This document shows, one piece after another, positions 1 to 7,675 of a DNA stretch of 15,355 nt. Location: the NCBI GenBank assembly GCA_036554605.1, contig DATBMY010000388.1:1-15355 (forward strand). Direction: 5' to 3'. The stretch is from DATBMY01 sp036554605 (GTDB lineage: Bacteria > Acidobacteriota > Blastocatellia > UBA7656). Below the pieces are notes generated by a model, which saw nothing but the letters and a program-made list of their open reading frames with translations, did no database searches and had not been told where the DNA came from. Both the position numbers and the translations under genes were made by a program. Positions within the stretch are counted from its first letter, which is position 1. Every line of letters begins with the position of its first letter.

Positions 1-58
1 AGCCTTGATCTTGCGCCGGCCGCGACCGCGAGTCCTTCTAAATGGTTCAGAAGATCTT

Positions 59-65
59 AAAGGAG
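59..65 (+). promoter_or_regulatory. Ribosome binding site that fixes the GNAT start
   Basis: AAAGGAG sits 6 bases before the ATG at 72 and lies inside the coding frame if the earlier ATG at 42 were used, so 72 is the likelier start. Confidence 0.7.
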
Positions 66-71
66 AGCCAG

Positions 72-962
72 ATGCTAATCACACCTATGAAAGCCAGATC
101 GAAACCGGAGCAGCCCTTCGCCGATAGCCCGAGCGTGTGCGCGCTCACTTCGATGGACGAGGCGGAAGTCCTCGACTTTCTTGCCGCCCGCCCGGTCCAT
201 ACAGTCTTTCTCAGCGGATTCATACGCGATAACGGAATTGAAAGCGATTTTAACCGCGGGAAGTTTTGGGGATGCCGCAACGGCGCGGGCCATCTCGTAG
301 GCGTGGCCCTCATAGGCCATTACACGTTTGTCGAGGCTCACAGCGAATCGGCGCTGGCCGCCTTCGCCCGCGTCGCAATAGACTCTCATTCGACCTATAT
401 GATTCTGGGCGAGCAGCAAAAGCTAGAATCTTTCTGGCGTCACTTCGCCGATGAACAGCAGACGCCCCGGAGGTTATGCCGTGAGCTGCTTTATGAGCTT
501 TACTCGGCGCCCGCGCAAGAGCCTCTGCCCGGCTTGAGACTGGCTAACGCCGACGATCTTGAAATCGTGCTGCCGGTCAATGCCTGTATGGTGAGGGCCG
601 AAAGCGGCGTCAACCCTTTGGAGACGGACCCGGCCGGCTTCAGGCGCAGATGGCAGCGGCGCATAGATCAAAAGCGGGTCTGGATATGGGTCGAGCAGGG
701 GCGTCTGATCTTTAACGCTGACGTGATGCTCGATACGCCCGACTGCATATATCTCGAAGGCATCTATGTGGATCCCGCGGAGCGCGGCAAGGGATATGGC
801 CTCAGAGGACTGTCGCAATTGAGCCGTTATCTTATGGCGCGGACTAAATCTTTATGCCTGCTTGTTAATGAAGAAAACATCAGGGCGCGAAACTTTTTCG
901 AGAAGGCCGGCTACAATCAGGCGGCCTGCTACGACACTATATTCCTGCATCGCGACAACTGA
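72..962 (+). CDS. GNAT-family N-acetyltransferase (DUF4081-like N-terminal half)
   Basis: Predicted cytoplasmic acetyltransferase of 296 residues that would move an acetyl group from acetyl-CoA to an amine; the substrate is unknown. The C-terminal half (about residues 150-290) holds the GNAT core: strand IYVDPAERGKGYG with the acetyl-CoA pyrophosphate loop RGKGYG at about 238-243, then NEENIRARNFFEKAGY, the usual asparagine and aromatic elements of motif B. The N-terminal 150 residues resemble the DUF4081-type half found in some two-part GNAT proteins (FLSGF, FWGCRNGAGHLVGVAL); this match is from memory. The start at 72 is chosen because AAAGGAG at 59-65 lies 6 bases before it; an in-frame ATG at 42 has no comparable site. 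The HD-GYP gene begins 61 bases downstream on the same strand, so the two may share a transcript. Family assignment is strong, exact substrate is open. Confidence 0.85.
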   Translation: MLITPMKARSKPEQPFADSPSVCALTSMDEAEVLDFLAARPVHTVFLSGFIRDNGIESDFNRGKFWGCRNGAGHLVGVALIGHYTFVEAHSESALAAFARVAIDSHSTYMILGEQQKLESFWRHFADEQQTPRRLCRELLYELYSAPAQEPLPGLRLANADDLEIVLPVNACMVRAESGVNPLETDPAGFRRRWQRRIDQKRVWIWVEQGRLIFNADVMLDTPDCIYLEGIYVDPAERGKGYGLRGLSQLSRYLMARTKSLCLLVNEENIRARNFFEKAGYNQAACYDTIFLHRDN

Positions 963-1023
963 GTCTGACCATCAATGCGCGCAAGCCCCCGCACTATACA
1001 AGCATTTTATTTGGAGCGAGATA

Positions 1024-3084
1024 ATGCCTAGAGAGGGAACCAACACGAAGAGCCAGGTCTATCAGGCTATAATCACCGCCTCGGGAATCATCTTCTGGCT
1101 GTGCGCGGCGCTGGGGCTGTTTACTCATTACACGCTCAACGACGAGCTGCTGATACTGGTCTTCGCGCCGCTGACGGTGCTGGTAGGTATGTTCCCGCAG
1201 CACTTTCGCCTGCCGCTCGGATTGAGCTTCACGCGCGAGAGGATAACCTTCACGCTCGCCGATTCCATCGTCCTTCTTATCGCCTGCTCTTACGGCTTAA
1301 TCCCCGCGGTCTTTATCGCCGGTATTGAAGGATTCACCTCCTCGCGCCGCACGACGAAGCGGTTAGCAAGCAACATCTTCTCGTCAGCGATGATGTCGCT
1401 CGGCGCGGCCGCCGCCGCGACCGTCATACATGCCACGCTGATATATGTATTCAAAGAGGGAAGCCAGCGCGGCGACTACGGCTTTCTATCGGTGGCGGTG
1501 GCGATGCTGGCCGCCGGGCTCGTGCAGTTTACGATCAACGCCATACTTCTTTCCACTTTGCTTGCGCTGCGTCATGGCAATCCGCTGCTGCAACACTGGA
1601 AAGATTTCTTCTGGGCGATGCCGATGTTTTTGCCCACCAGCAGCGGGGCAACCCTTATGTATCTCGCGCTTCAATACGATCTGATTATGGTGGCCGTCAT
1701 AGGCGGTCCGATGCTTGCGGCCACTTACCTGGCCCAGCGCCAGTACCGCGACGGGGTCCAAAAACGGATTGCCGTTATGGAGAAAGCGCACCGCGAAACG
1801 ATTGAAGCGCTGGCCGTCGCCATCAACGCCAAGGACGAAGTTACGCACGAGCATGTCCTGCGCGTGCAGATATACGCGGCGGGCGTGGCCCGCATACTCG
1901 GGTGTTCGGAAGATGAGGTCGAGGCGCTCAGGGCGGGCGCGCTGCTTCACGACATAGGCAAGATCGCCGTCCCCGATTACATACTTAACAAGCCGGGCAA
2001 GCTCACGGCAGCCGAGTTCGAGAAGATGAAGATACATACCGTAGCCGGCGCGCAGATATTAAGTCGCGTGGAGTTCCCCTACCCGATAGTGCCGGTAGTT
2101 CGTCATCATCACGAGCGGTGGGATGGTAACGGTTATCCCGACGGGCTGAGCGGCGAAGAGATACCGCTGACGGCCCGCATACTATCGGTAGTCGACTGCT
2201 TTGACGCGGTACGCGAGGACCGCCAATACCGCAAGGGACTTTCGCGCGAGGAAGCGCTCGATCTGATTATACGCGGCAGCAGCACGCAGTATGACCCTCG
2301 CGTCGTCGGCACGTTTATCGCGCACCTGTCGGAATTCGAAGCAGAAATAGAAGCGATGCAAGGTCGCCCGATGCCGAGCTTTGGCATCGAGCCTACGGAG
2401 CGCCTTACGGAAGCCGCGCGCAACGTGCCTCCGGCGGCCGGGCTGGCTGAAGAGGAAGAGGGGAGTACGCCCAGGCTGCCCGACCAGGAGCGCAGCGACG
2501 TGGCCGCGCTGTCGGACCTGGCGCAGGCTGTAATCGGCGCCCGAGGCCGGTTTGGCGTCATCTCGGCTTTTGCCGATAAGCTTCGAGGGGTCGTGCCTTA
2601 TGACCTTTGCGCCATAACGCTAACTCAGCCGGAGTCGGGACAGAATACGGTCGTGCATGCTACGGGGCCGCAGGCCGAGTTGATACAAGGGCGAAAAGTC
2701 GGGCTTGGCGAAGGGGTGACGGGCTGGGTGCTGGCCAACTGCCAGCCCTTCTCGAACACCGACCCGAAACTCGATTTTCCGGCCTCGGCGCATCACAAAC
2801 TCGCCGGTTATCGCACGCTCGCCGTATTCCCCATAATAAAAAAGCACGAGCTGTTCGGCGCAGTCGCGCTCTACTCTGTATCGCTCGCCGAGTATTCCGC
2901 GCGACACCAGCAGATGATCAGAGAAAGCGCCGCGCTGCTTGCCATGGCGCTCTCAAGCGCAACCCGGTTTGAAGCGTCCGCCAACAACAGGTTTCCTATT
3001 GACGGACGGATAACCGCCCCGCTCTTTAGCGGCGATTCACTCGGGCTTGCGGACGTTGTGCTCGAGTACGAGCTTACGCATTGA
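1024..3084 (+). CDS. Membrane-anchored HD-GYP c-di-GMP phosphodiesterase with C-terminal GAF domain
   Basis: Predicted inner-membrane signalling enzyme of 686 residues that hydrolyses the second messenger cyclic di-GMP. Order: about 7-8 hydrophobic segments in residues 15-235 (sensor or anchor of unrecognised type), a short linker, the HD-GYP domain at about 250-440, a low-complexity acidic/proline linker at about 440-490, and a GAF domain at about 490-645. The catalytic set looks complete: HDIGK at 309-313, RHHHERWDGNGYPDGL at about 360-375 with the GYP signature at 370-372, and QYDPRVV near 423-429. The GAF part shows the usual VPYDLCAI, GEGVTGWVLAN, YRTLAVFP and FGAVALYS elements. The start at 1024 is preferred over an upstream in-frame ATG at 862, which would overlap the GNAT gene by 101 bases; GGAG lies about 9 bases before 1024. 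The end is convergent with the next gene, 8 bases apart. Function is strong for HD-GYP; the ligand of the GAF and membrane parts is unknown. Confidence 0.9.
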   Translation: MPREGTNTKSQVYQAIITASGIIFWLCAALGLFTHYTLNDELLILVFAPLTVLVGMFPQHFRLPLGLSFTRERITFTLADSIVLLIACSYGLIPAVFIAGIEGFTSSRRTTKRLASNIFSSAMMSLGAAAAATVIHATLIYVFKEGSQRGDYGFLSVAVAMLAAGLVQFTINAILLSTLLALRHGNPLLQHWKDFFWAMPMFLPTSSGATLMYLALQYDLIMVAVIGGPMLAATYLAQRQYRDGVQKRIAVMEKAHRETIEALAVAINAKDEVTHEHVLRVQIYAAGVARILGCSEDEVEALRAGALLHDIGKIAVPDYILNKPGKLTAAEFEKMKIHTVAGAQILSRVEFPYPIVPVVRHHHERWDGNGYPDGLSGEEIPLTARILSVVDCFDAVREDRQYRKGLSREEALDLIIRGSSTQYDPRVVGTFIAHLSEFEAEIEAMQGRPMPSFGIEPTERLTEAARNVPPAAGLAEEEEGSTPRLPDQERSDVAALSDLAQAVIGARGRFGVISAFADKLRGVVPYDLCAITLTQPESGQNTVVHATGPQAELIQGRKVGLGEGVTGWVLANCQPFSNTDPKLDFPASAHHKLAGYRTLAVFPIIKKHELFGAVALYSVSLAEYSARHQQMIRESAALLAMALSSATRFEASANNRFPIDGRITAPLFSGDSLGLADVVLEYELTH

Positions 3085-3092
3085 GACTTTGA

Positions 3093-3443
3093 TTAGCCGA
3101 CGGCCTCCTTTACCTTTCGCCCGTCCCAGTAGAGCACGTCGCCTACCAGCGGCAACTCGGCGGGCTTGTCCGTTGCCGGTATGTCCTTCAGGTACCCGGC
3201 CAGCTTTGCGTGGAAAGCTCGAACGGCCGGGTTGGCCAGGTACTTCGAGTATATCTGTTCGAAATCCCCGTTATACTCAATTATCGCCGCAAACATGCCG
3301 TTGCCCTGGCATATAGTAACGTCCTCTATTCCTCCGATGCCGGCCAGAGCGTCGGATGGGAAATTGCTCTTGAATTGCTCTAAAAGCTCCTGCTCCGCGT
3401 TATCCTTCAAACGGGATATAAAAACGACCCTTCTATTAGCCAT
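3093..3443 (-). CDS. Small dimeric alpha/beta-barrel protein (TcmI/SchA-CurD-like)
   Basis: Protein of 116 residues without signal peptide or membrane segment. The pattern of an N-terminal strand RRVVFISRLK, a helix rich in Glu/Gln with a phenylalanine-proline break, a GIGGIEDVTICQGNGMFAAIIEY strand pair and then GDFEQIYSKYLANPAVRAFHAKL recalls the ferredoxin-like dimeric alpha/beta barrel proteins, such as TcmI-type polyketide cyclases and related hypothetical proteins. No catalytic residue can be assigned. The ATG at 3443 is chosen because GGGAGGTGA (complement of 3454-3462) precedes it by about 10 bases; an extension to 3503 would overlap the BrkB stop. It starts 22 bases after the BrkB-like gene ends, on the same strand, so co-transcription is likely. 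Nothing nearby points to polyketide chemistry, and the function stays open. Confidence 0.7.
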   Translation of the reverse strand: MANRRVVFISRLKDNAEQELLEQFKSNFPSDALAGIGGIEDVTICQGNGMFAAIIEYNGDFEQIYSKYLANPAVRAFHAKLAGYLKDIPATDKPAELPLVGDVLYWDGRKVKEAVG

Positions 3444-3465
3444 GCTTTTCGGTTCACCTCCCTGC

Positions 3466-4347
3466 TTAGGCTGCTTGCAGGTGATCAGGTGGTTCCTTTT
3501 CAACCCGCGGCTTGCCGGCAGCCTGTTCTATCTCGGAATTGATCTCACCGCCCAGTAGCAATACCAAGCCGAGTATATATAGCCATAGCATAAGTATGAT
3601 CACCGCGCCGAGACTGCCATACGTCGCGCTGTAGGAAGGCGCGAAGCGCAGATAAAACGACAAGGCCAGCGATCCGAGTATGATCGCAATCACCGCGAAG
3701 ACCGCGCCCGGAGTTATCCACTTCCACGACTGCTCCACGTTCGGCCCGAAGTAATAGATCACCTCTATTCCGATAAACAACAGCGCAAGCCCGAGCAGGT
3801 AATGTACGACCTGCCATATCATTTCGAAGACCGGGCCAATGCCGAGCGCGGCCGCAGCCCATGCGGTGAGCCTGTCGCTGAACATAATCAGCGCCACGCC
3901 TCCGACTACCAGCAGCGCAAGCCCCACCGTCAGCCCTATAGCTACAAGTCGCATCCTAAGCCACGGGCGAGACTCCTTGGCGTCGTACGCCGTGTTGAGC
4001 GTGCCCATCACGGCGGCCACTCCGTTGCTCGCGGCCCAGAGCGTGCCGAGTATGCCGAATGAGAGCAGACCGGTACTGCTGTGCTCGGTAACGTCTTGCA
4101 GCGTCTCTCTGACGAGCGCCATTGCGTCGCCGGGCACGATTGTGGCCAGCGAGTCCATAATATTTTCACGCAGGCCGGGCAAGAAACCGACCATCGCGGT
4201 CAAAAAGATGAGCATCGGAAAGAGCGCGAGCAGAAAGTAGTATGCAAGCTCGGCCGCCCTGCCGAATACGTTGTCCGCGTTCGATTCGCGCCAGACCCTC
4301 CGCGCCAACTCTTTTAATGTAAGTCCGCCAAACATTTTACTGCCCAT
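3466..4347 (-). CDS. YihY/BrkB-family inner-membrane protein
   Basis: Integral membrane protein of 293 residues, the usual length for the family once annotated as ribonuclease BN and now seen as a putative transporter or envelope protein of unclear role. Six hydrophobic segments can be drawn: about 30-55, 92-115, 133-157, 170-200, 212-238 and 243-270. Family marks are AAELAYYFLLALFPMLIFL near the N-terminus, LWAASNGVAAVMGTLNTAYD, and the C-terminal YGSLGAVIILMLWLYI followed by LLLGGEINSEIE. The start at 4347 has GGGAG 7 bases upstream; a further in-frame start at 4377 lacks a site, and an ATG at 4335 is also possible. It is the first gene of a likely two-gene unit with the small barrel protein and is divergent from the S24-like gene. 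Confidence 0.88.
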   Translation of the reverse strand: MGSKMFGGLTLKELARRVWRESNADNVFGRAAELAYYFLLALFPMLIFLTAMVGFLPGLRENIMDSLATIVPGDAMALVRETLQDVTEHSSTGLLSFGILGTLWAASNGVAAVMGTLNTAYDAKESRPWLRMRLVAIGLTVGLALLVVGGVALIMFSDRLTAWAAAALGIGPVFEMIWQVVHYLLGLALLFIGIEVIYYFGPNVEQSWKWITPGAVFAVIAIILGSLALSFYLRFAPSYSATYGSLGAVIILMLWLYILGLVLLLGGEINSEIEQAAGKPRVEKEPPDHLQAA

Positions 4348-4423
4348 ACCACGCTCCCGCGTTCTAATACAGTTCAAAACACCGGTTAATGATTCAGATG
4401 TGGCAAATAGAGTGCCAGTGAAG

Positions 4424-4442
4424 AACAGGCGCGAGGCCTGTT
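4424..4442. repeat. Perfect 7-bp inverted repeat in a divergent promoter region
   Basis: AACAGGC and GCCTGTT are separated by 5 bases. The element lies 15 bases upstream of the promoter candidate at 4457-4485 and between the divergent BrkB-like and S24-like genes, so it could be an operator for either one. No known regulator site is recognised in it. Confidence 0.45.
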
Positions 4443-4456
4443 GGCGCGGCCCCGCA

Positions 4457-4485
4457 TTGACATAAATGACACGTCCGGGTTCAAT
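4457..4485 (+). promoter_or_regulatory. Sigma-70-type promoter candidate for the S24-like gene
   Basis: A perfect -35 box TTGACA at 4457-4462 is followed after 17 bases by TTCAAT at 4480-4485 (4 of 6 to TATAAT). Transcription would begin near 4492, downstream of the in-frame ATG at 4488, which supports the ATG at 4509 as the real start. The -10 box is only a partial match. Confidence 0.5.
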
Positions 4486-4508
4486 TCATGCCGAGGTCAG
4501 GTGAAGAT

Positions 4509-4958
4509 ATGGAAAATGAAGACCGTGTTATCGCTCACAAGAAGCGACGCCTGTCGGTATATGCCGACGATGAAGATGTGCTGGTCCAGGCGCTAGAGAT
4601 TCCCGAAGCCGATTACGAGTGCATGCGCGCGAACGGCTCCTGGCCGGAAAAGAGCCTGCTCGAAGGCGATATAATACTGTTTGCCTACAGGCGAGACGCC
4701 GAGGGCGGCGACATAGTATTGATCGAGGATGAGGAAGGGCGCGAGCGTATAGGCTTTTTAGCCGCGCCGGGGTTGCTCGAAACCAAGAGCGGGTTTCGCC
4801 CGCTTACCGGGCGCGAGAAGATAATCGGTGTCGGCGTGGCGCTCGCCCGCCGCTTGCGCATGGACCGGGTCAACCGGGAGGCTCAAAGCGAAGAAGCCGG
4901 CGAGGCCGAAGGCATCGACCCGGATTTCAGCCTCACCGGCTTTCCGCCCGAGTCCTGA
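4509..4958 (+). CDS. Headless LexA/S24-like domain protein, catalytic lysine absent
   Basis: Protein of 149 residues without recognised helix-turn-helix or membrane segment. Residues 37-115 follow the S24/LexA fold pattern. A by-eye, ungapped comparison with E. coli LexA as I remember it places Ser44 (in ANGSWPEKSLLEGD) on the LexA nucleophile Ser119, GD 53-54 and GD 67-68 on the two conserved glycine turns with identical spacing, and IIGVGVALARR on the C-terminal IEGLAVGVIR strand. The position of the catalytic Lys156 falls on Ile81 (in RERIGFL), so the Ser-Lys dyad seems incomplete. The C-terminal 35 residues are acidic and probably disordered. AGGTGA at 4499-4504 lies 4 bases before the ATG at 4509; an ATG at 4488 has no site and would precede the predicted transcription start. 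The stop is 3 bases from the converging sdhB stop. It could be a non-catalytic relative, or an unrelated beta-rich protein that mimics the spacing. Confidence 0.65.
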   Translation: MENEDRVIAHKKRRLSVYADDEDVLVQALEIPEADYECMRANGSWPEKSLLEGDIILFAYRRDAEGGDIVLIEDEEGRERIGFLAAPGLLETKSGFRPLTGREKIIGVGVALARRLRMDRVNREAQSEEAGEAEGIDPDFSLTGFPPES

Positions 4959-4961
4959 CGA

Positions 4962-5708
4962 TCACTTTTTGAGCCAGCCCAGAAGCCCGTGCCAGGTCGT
5001 CTCGCGGTACAGGTACGCGATAGAATCGGTCAACGGAATCTCCTTGGGACACGCCTTGACGCAGTTTTGCGCGTTTCCGCAACTGGTAATTCCGCCCGGC
5101 CCCATGATCGCGGTGAGTCGCACGTCCTTGTGCATCTTGCCCGAAGGGTGCTCGTTAAACAGCCGCACCTGGTTGAGCGGCGCCGCCCCTATGAAATCAG
5201 AATTGGCATTGATCTGCGGGCAGACCTCCAGGCATACGGCGCAGGCCATGCAACGCGACAGGTCGTAACGAGCCTCCTGGACCTCGGGCGCTACTCGCGG
5301 ACCCGGGCCTTGATCGTGCGTGCCGTCAATGTCGATCCAGGCGTGGACTTTCTTAAAGGCGTCAAAGAGTCGCGTGCGGTCGATCATAAGATCGCGCACG
5401 ACGGGAAACTTGCTGAACGGCTCAAGCACGATGGGCTTATCGAGTTGGTCGACGAGTGCGCTGCAGCCCTGCCGGGCGCGCCCATTGATGAGCATCGAGC
5501 ACGCGCCGCAAACCTCTTCGAGACAGTTCGAGTCCCATACGACCGGCGTCGTCTTGCGCCCGTCGGCCGTCACCGGGTTCTTTTGAATGTCCATCAAACC
5601 GGTCAGGACGTTCATGCCCTTGCGGTACGGCACGTCGAACTCTTCCCATCTTGGGCGCGCGTCGGGGCCGTCCTGACGCTTCACTTTAAATCTGATTGTG
5701 TTTGCCAT
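4962..5708 (-). CDS. sdhB: Succinate dehydrogenase iron-sulfur subunit
   Basis: Electron-transfer subunit of complex II, 248 residues, on the cytoplasmic face of the membrane; it carries electrons from the flavoprotein to the haem/quinone subunit. All cysteines for three clusters are visible. [2Fe-2S]: Cys62, Cys67, Cys70, Cys82 (CLEEVCGAC...GC). [4Fe-4S] and [3Fe-4S]: CMACAVCLEVCP at 153-164 and CGNAQNCVKACP at 210-221. Length and short C-terminus fit the Bacillus-type enzyme. The ATG at 5708 is chosen because AAGGG lies 5 bases upstream; a GTG at 5714 is in frame but overlaps that site. The gene starts 12 bases after sdhA ends and is the last gene of sdhC-sdhA-sdhB. No terminator is evident at its 3' end, which almost meets the convergent S24-like gene. 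Confidence 0.96.
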   Translation of the reverse strand: MANTIRFKVKRQDGPDARPRWEEFDVPYRKGMNVLTGLMDIQKNPVTADGRKTTPVVWDSNCLEEVCGACSMLINGRARQGCSALVDQLDKPIVLEPFSKFPVVRDLMIDRTRLFDAFKKVHAWIDIDGTHDQGPGPRVAPEVQEARYDLSRCMACAVCLEVCPQINANSDFIGAAPLNQVRLFNEHPSGKMHKDVRLTAIMGPGGITSCGNAQNCVKACPKEIPLTDSIAYLYRETTWHGLLGWLKK

Positions 5709-5720
5709 TTTCACCCTTAA

Positions 5721-7616
5721 TTACGTCACATTCTTGCTCGCGTCTTCGAACGGGTGCTGCTTCTCCTTGCTCTCCCGTTCATACTGGCGCTCGACCTGCA
5801 AGTCCTTGGGCGCAACCTGCCCGCTCGATGTGGCCGGCCCCTGCTTCGCGCCGTAGGTGCGCGCGCGCGGAGGGATGAGCGAAACGTCGACGCTCTGGTA
5901 GCTGATCTCCGGCCCCTCGGACGTATAAGTCGCGATAGTCGTCTTTAAGAACTCGGCGTCGTTGCGCTCCGGGAACTCCGGCTTGTAATGCGCGCCTCGC
6001 GATTCGTTGCGCAGAAGCGCGCCTATTGTGATCACACGCGCAAGCTCCAGCATGTTGTATAGCTGGCGCGCGTGCGGCAGCGCCTGCGTCGACCAGTATA
6101 TCGTCTCGTTTATGTCTATATTCTCGAAGCGCTCCAAAAGCTCCTGCAGCTTAGCGTCGGTCGCTTCGAGCTTGTCGTTGTAGCGTATGACCGTGACGTT
6201 CTCGGTCATCCACTCCCCCATCTCTTCGTGCAGATGGTAGGCGTTTTCCGATCCGCGCAGGTTCTTCATACGCTCGTTGATCTCCGTCTGGCGGCGTACC
6301 TCCCGGTCATGCAGCCCGTTGAGCGTCTCGCCGCGCCCGTTGCCCGTGGCATATTTGATGGCCGCCGGACCCGCGATTATACCCGCGGAGATGCAGCTCA
6401 AGAGCGAGTTTGCTCCAAGCCGGTTCGCGCCGTGTATCGAGTAGTCGCATTCGCCGGTCGCGAATATGCCGGGCACATTCGTCATCTGGTCGTCGTCGAC
6501 CCATATCCCGCCCATCGTGTAGTGCACGCCGGGGAATATCTTCATCGGCGTATAGCGCGGGTCGTCGCCGACGAACTTCTCATAGATCTCAAGTATCGCG
6601 CCGAGCTTGCGGTCAAGCACATCCGCCGGGATATGCGTCAGGTCCAGAAAGACCATGTTGCCGCCGCCCACGCCGTACCCGTCCAGACATATCTGAAATA
6701 TTTCGCGCGTGGCTATATCGCGCGGAACGAGGTTGCCGTAAGCCGGGTACTTCTCTTCGAGAAAATACCATCTCTCGTTTTCCGGTATCTGTTTCGGATC
6801 GCGCTGATCGCCCTGCTTGCGCGGCACCCATACGCGCCCACCTTCGCCGCGAGCCGACTCGCTCATAAGTCTCAGCTTGTCTTCGCCCGGTATGGCCGTC
6901 GGGTGTACCTGTATGAACTCGCCGTTCGCATAGTAGACGCCCTGCTGATAAAGCGCCGACTGCGCCGACCCCGTGCATATGACCGAGTTCGTCGACTTCC
7001 CGTAGATAACCCCGACTCCTCCGGTCGCCATCACCACGGCATCGGCGGCGAAGGCGCGGACCTCCAGAGTGCGCAGGTTCATCGCCGTCAGCCCGCGGCA
7101 TATCTGATTCTCATCGAGCACCGCCGACATGAACTCCCACCATTCGTACTTCGTGACCAGCCCCGCAACTTCGTACCGGCGCACCTGCTCGTCGAGCGCG
7201 TAAAGCAGTTGCTGTCCGGTAGAGGCTCCGGCGAAGGCCGTGCGGTGGTGCTTGGTCCCGCCGAAGCGGCGAAAGTCTATAAGCCCCTCGGGCGTGCGCG
7301 AGAAAGGCACGCCCATGCGGTCGAACAGGTATATTATGGCCGGGGCCATGTCGCACATGGCTTTAACCGGCGCCTGGTTGGCCAAAAAGTCGCCGCCGTA
7401 TATCGTGTCGTCAAAGTGTATGGCGGGCGAGTCGCCTTCGCCCTTGGTATTGACCGCGCCGTTTATCCCGCCCTGCGCGCATACCGAGTGCGACCGACGC
7501 ACCGGCACGAGCGAAAAGAGATCGACCTTGTGGCCAAGCTCCGCTACCTTGATTGCGGTCATCAGCCCGGCGAGTCCGCCGCCTATCACCGCTATTTTGA
7601 TCTCACCTTTTGCCAT
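5721..7616 (-). CDS. sdhA: Succinate dehydrogenase flavoprotein subunit
   Basis: Catalytic subunit of complex II, 631 residues: oxidises succinate to fumarate using covalently bound FAD. Visible parts: the dinucleotide-binding loop GGGLAGLMTA at 12-21; RSHSVCAQGGING with His43 as the expected covalent FAD attachment; QVHPTAIPG at about 237-244; VPRDIATRE with Arg299 as the likely catalytic proton-shuttle arginine; GVHYTMGG with His365; and HGANRLGANSLLSC with Arg399 as substrate-binding arginine. The wording of these motifs matches the Bacillus-type enzyme. The C-terminus runs about 45 residues beyond the length I recall for B. subtilis SdhA, ending in a charged, low-complexity tail. ATG at 7616 has GAGG 7 bases upstream. 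It lies 59 bases after sdhC. Fumarate reductase is an alternative direction, but the gene set fits a quinone-reducing dehydrogenase. Confidence 0.97.
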   Translation of the reverse strand: MAKGEIKIAVIGGGLAGLMTAIKVAELGHKVDLFSLVPVRRSHSVCAQGGINGAVNTKGEGDSPAIHFDDTIYGGDFLANQAPVKAMCDMAPAIIYLFDRMGVPFSRTPEGLIDFRRFGGTKHHRTAFAGASTGQQLLYALDEQVRRYEVAGLVTKYEWWEFMSAVLDENQICRGLTAMNLRTLEVRAFAADAVVMATGGVGVIYGKSTNSVICTGSAQSALYQQGVYYANGEFIQVHPTAIPGEDKLRLMSESARGEGGRVWVPRKQGDQRDPKQIPENERWYFLEEKYPAYGNLVPRDIATREIFQICLDGYGVGGGNMVFLDLTHIPADVLDRKLGAILEIYEKFVGDDPRYTPMKIFPGVHYTMGGIWVDDDQMTNVPGIFATGECDYSIHGANRLGANSLLSCISAGIIAGPAAIKYATGNGRGETLNGLHDREVRRQTEINERMKNLRGSENAYHLHEEMGEWMTENVTVIRYNDKLEATDAKLQELLERFENIDINETIYWSTQALPHARQLYNMLELARVITIGALLRNESRGAHYKPEFPERNDAEFLKTTIATYTSEGPEISYQSVDVSLIPPRARTYGAKQGPATSSGQVAPKDLQVERQYERESKEKQHPFEDASKNVT

Positions 7617-7675
7617 CTTTCGTCCTCACGTTGAGGTCGGCCCGCGGGCCGCTTAGGTTTGTTAATACGGGTTCT

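Noticed and set aside
1..60. An open frame ending in TAA at 58-60, possibly the tail of an upstream gene
   Set aside because: Only 19 codons are visible, another frame is also open through this stretch, and nothing recognisable is encoded.
6072..7634. A 520-codon open frame on the plus strand opposite sdhA
   Set aside because: It is antisense to the strongly conserved sdhA, has a composition typical of mirrored codons in GC-rich DNA and no recognisable domain.
7639..7650. Perfect 12-bp palindrome GGCCCGCGGGCC between sdhC and sdhA
   Set aside because: It is short and made only of G and C, so chance is likely in this composition; no T tract or known site goes with it.
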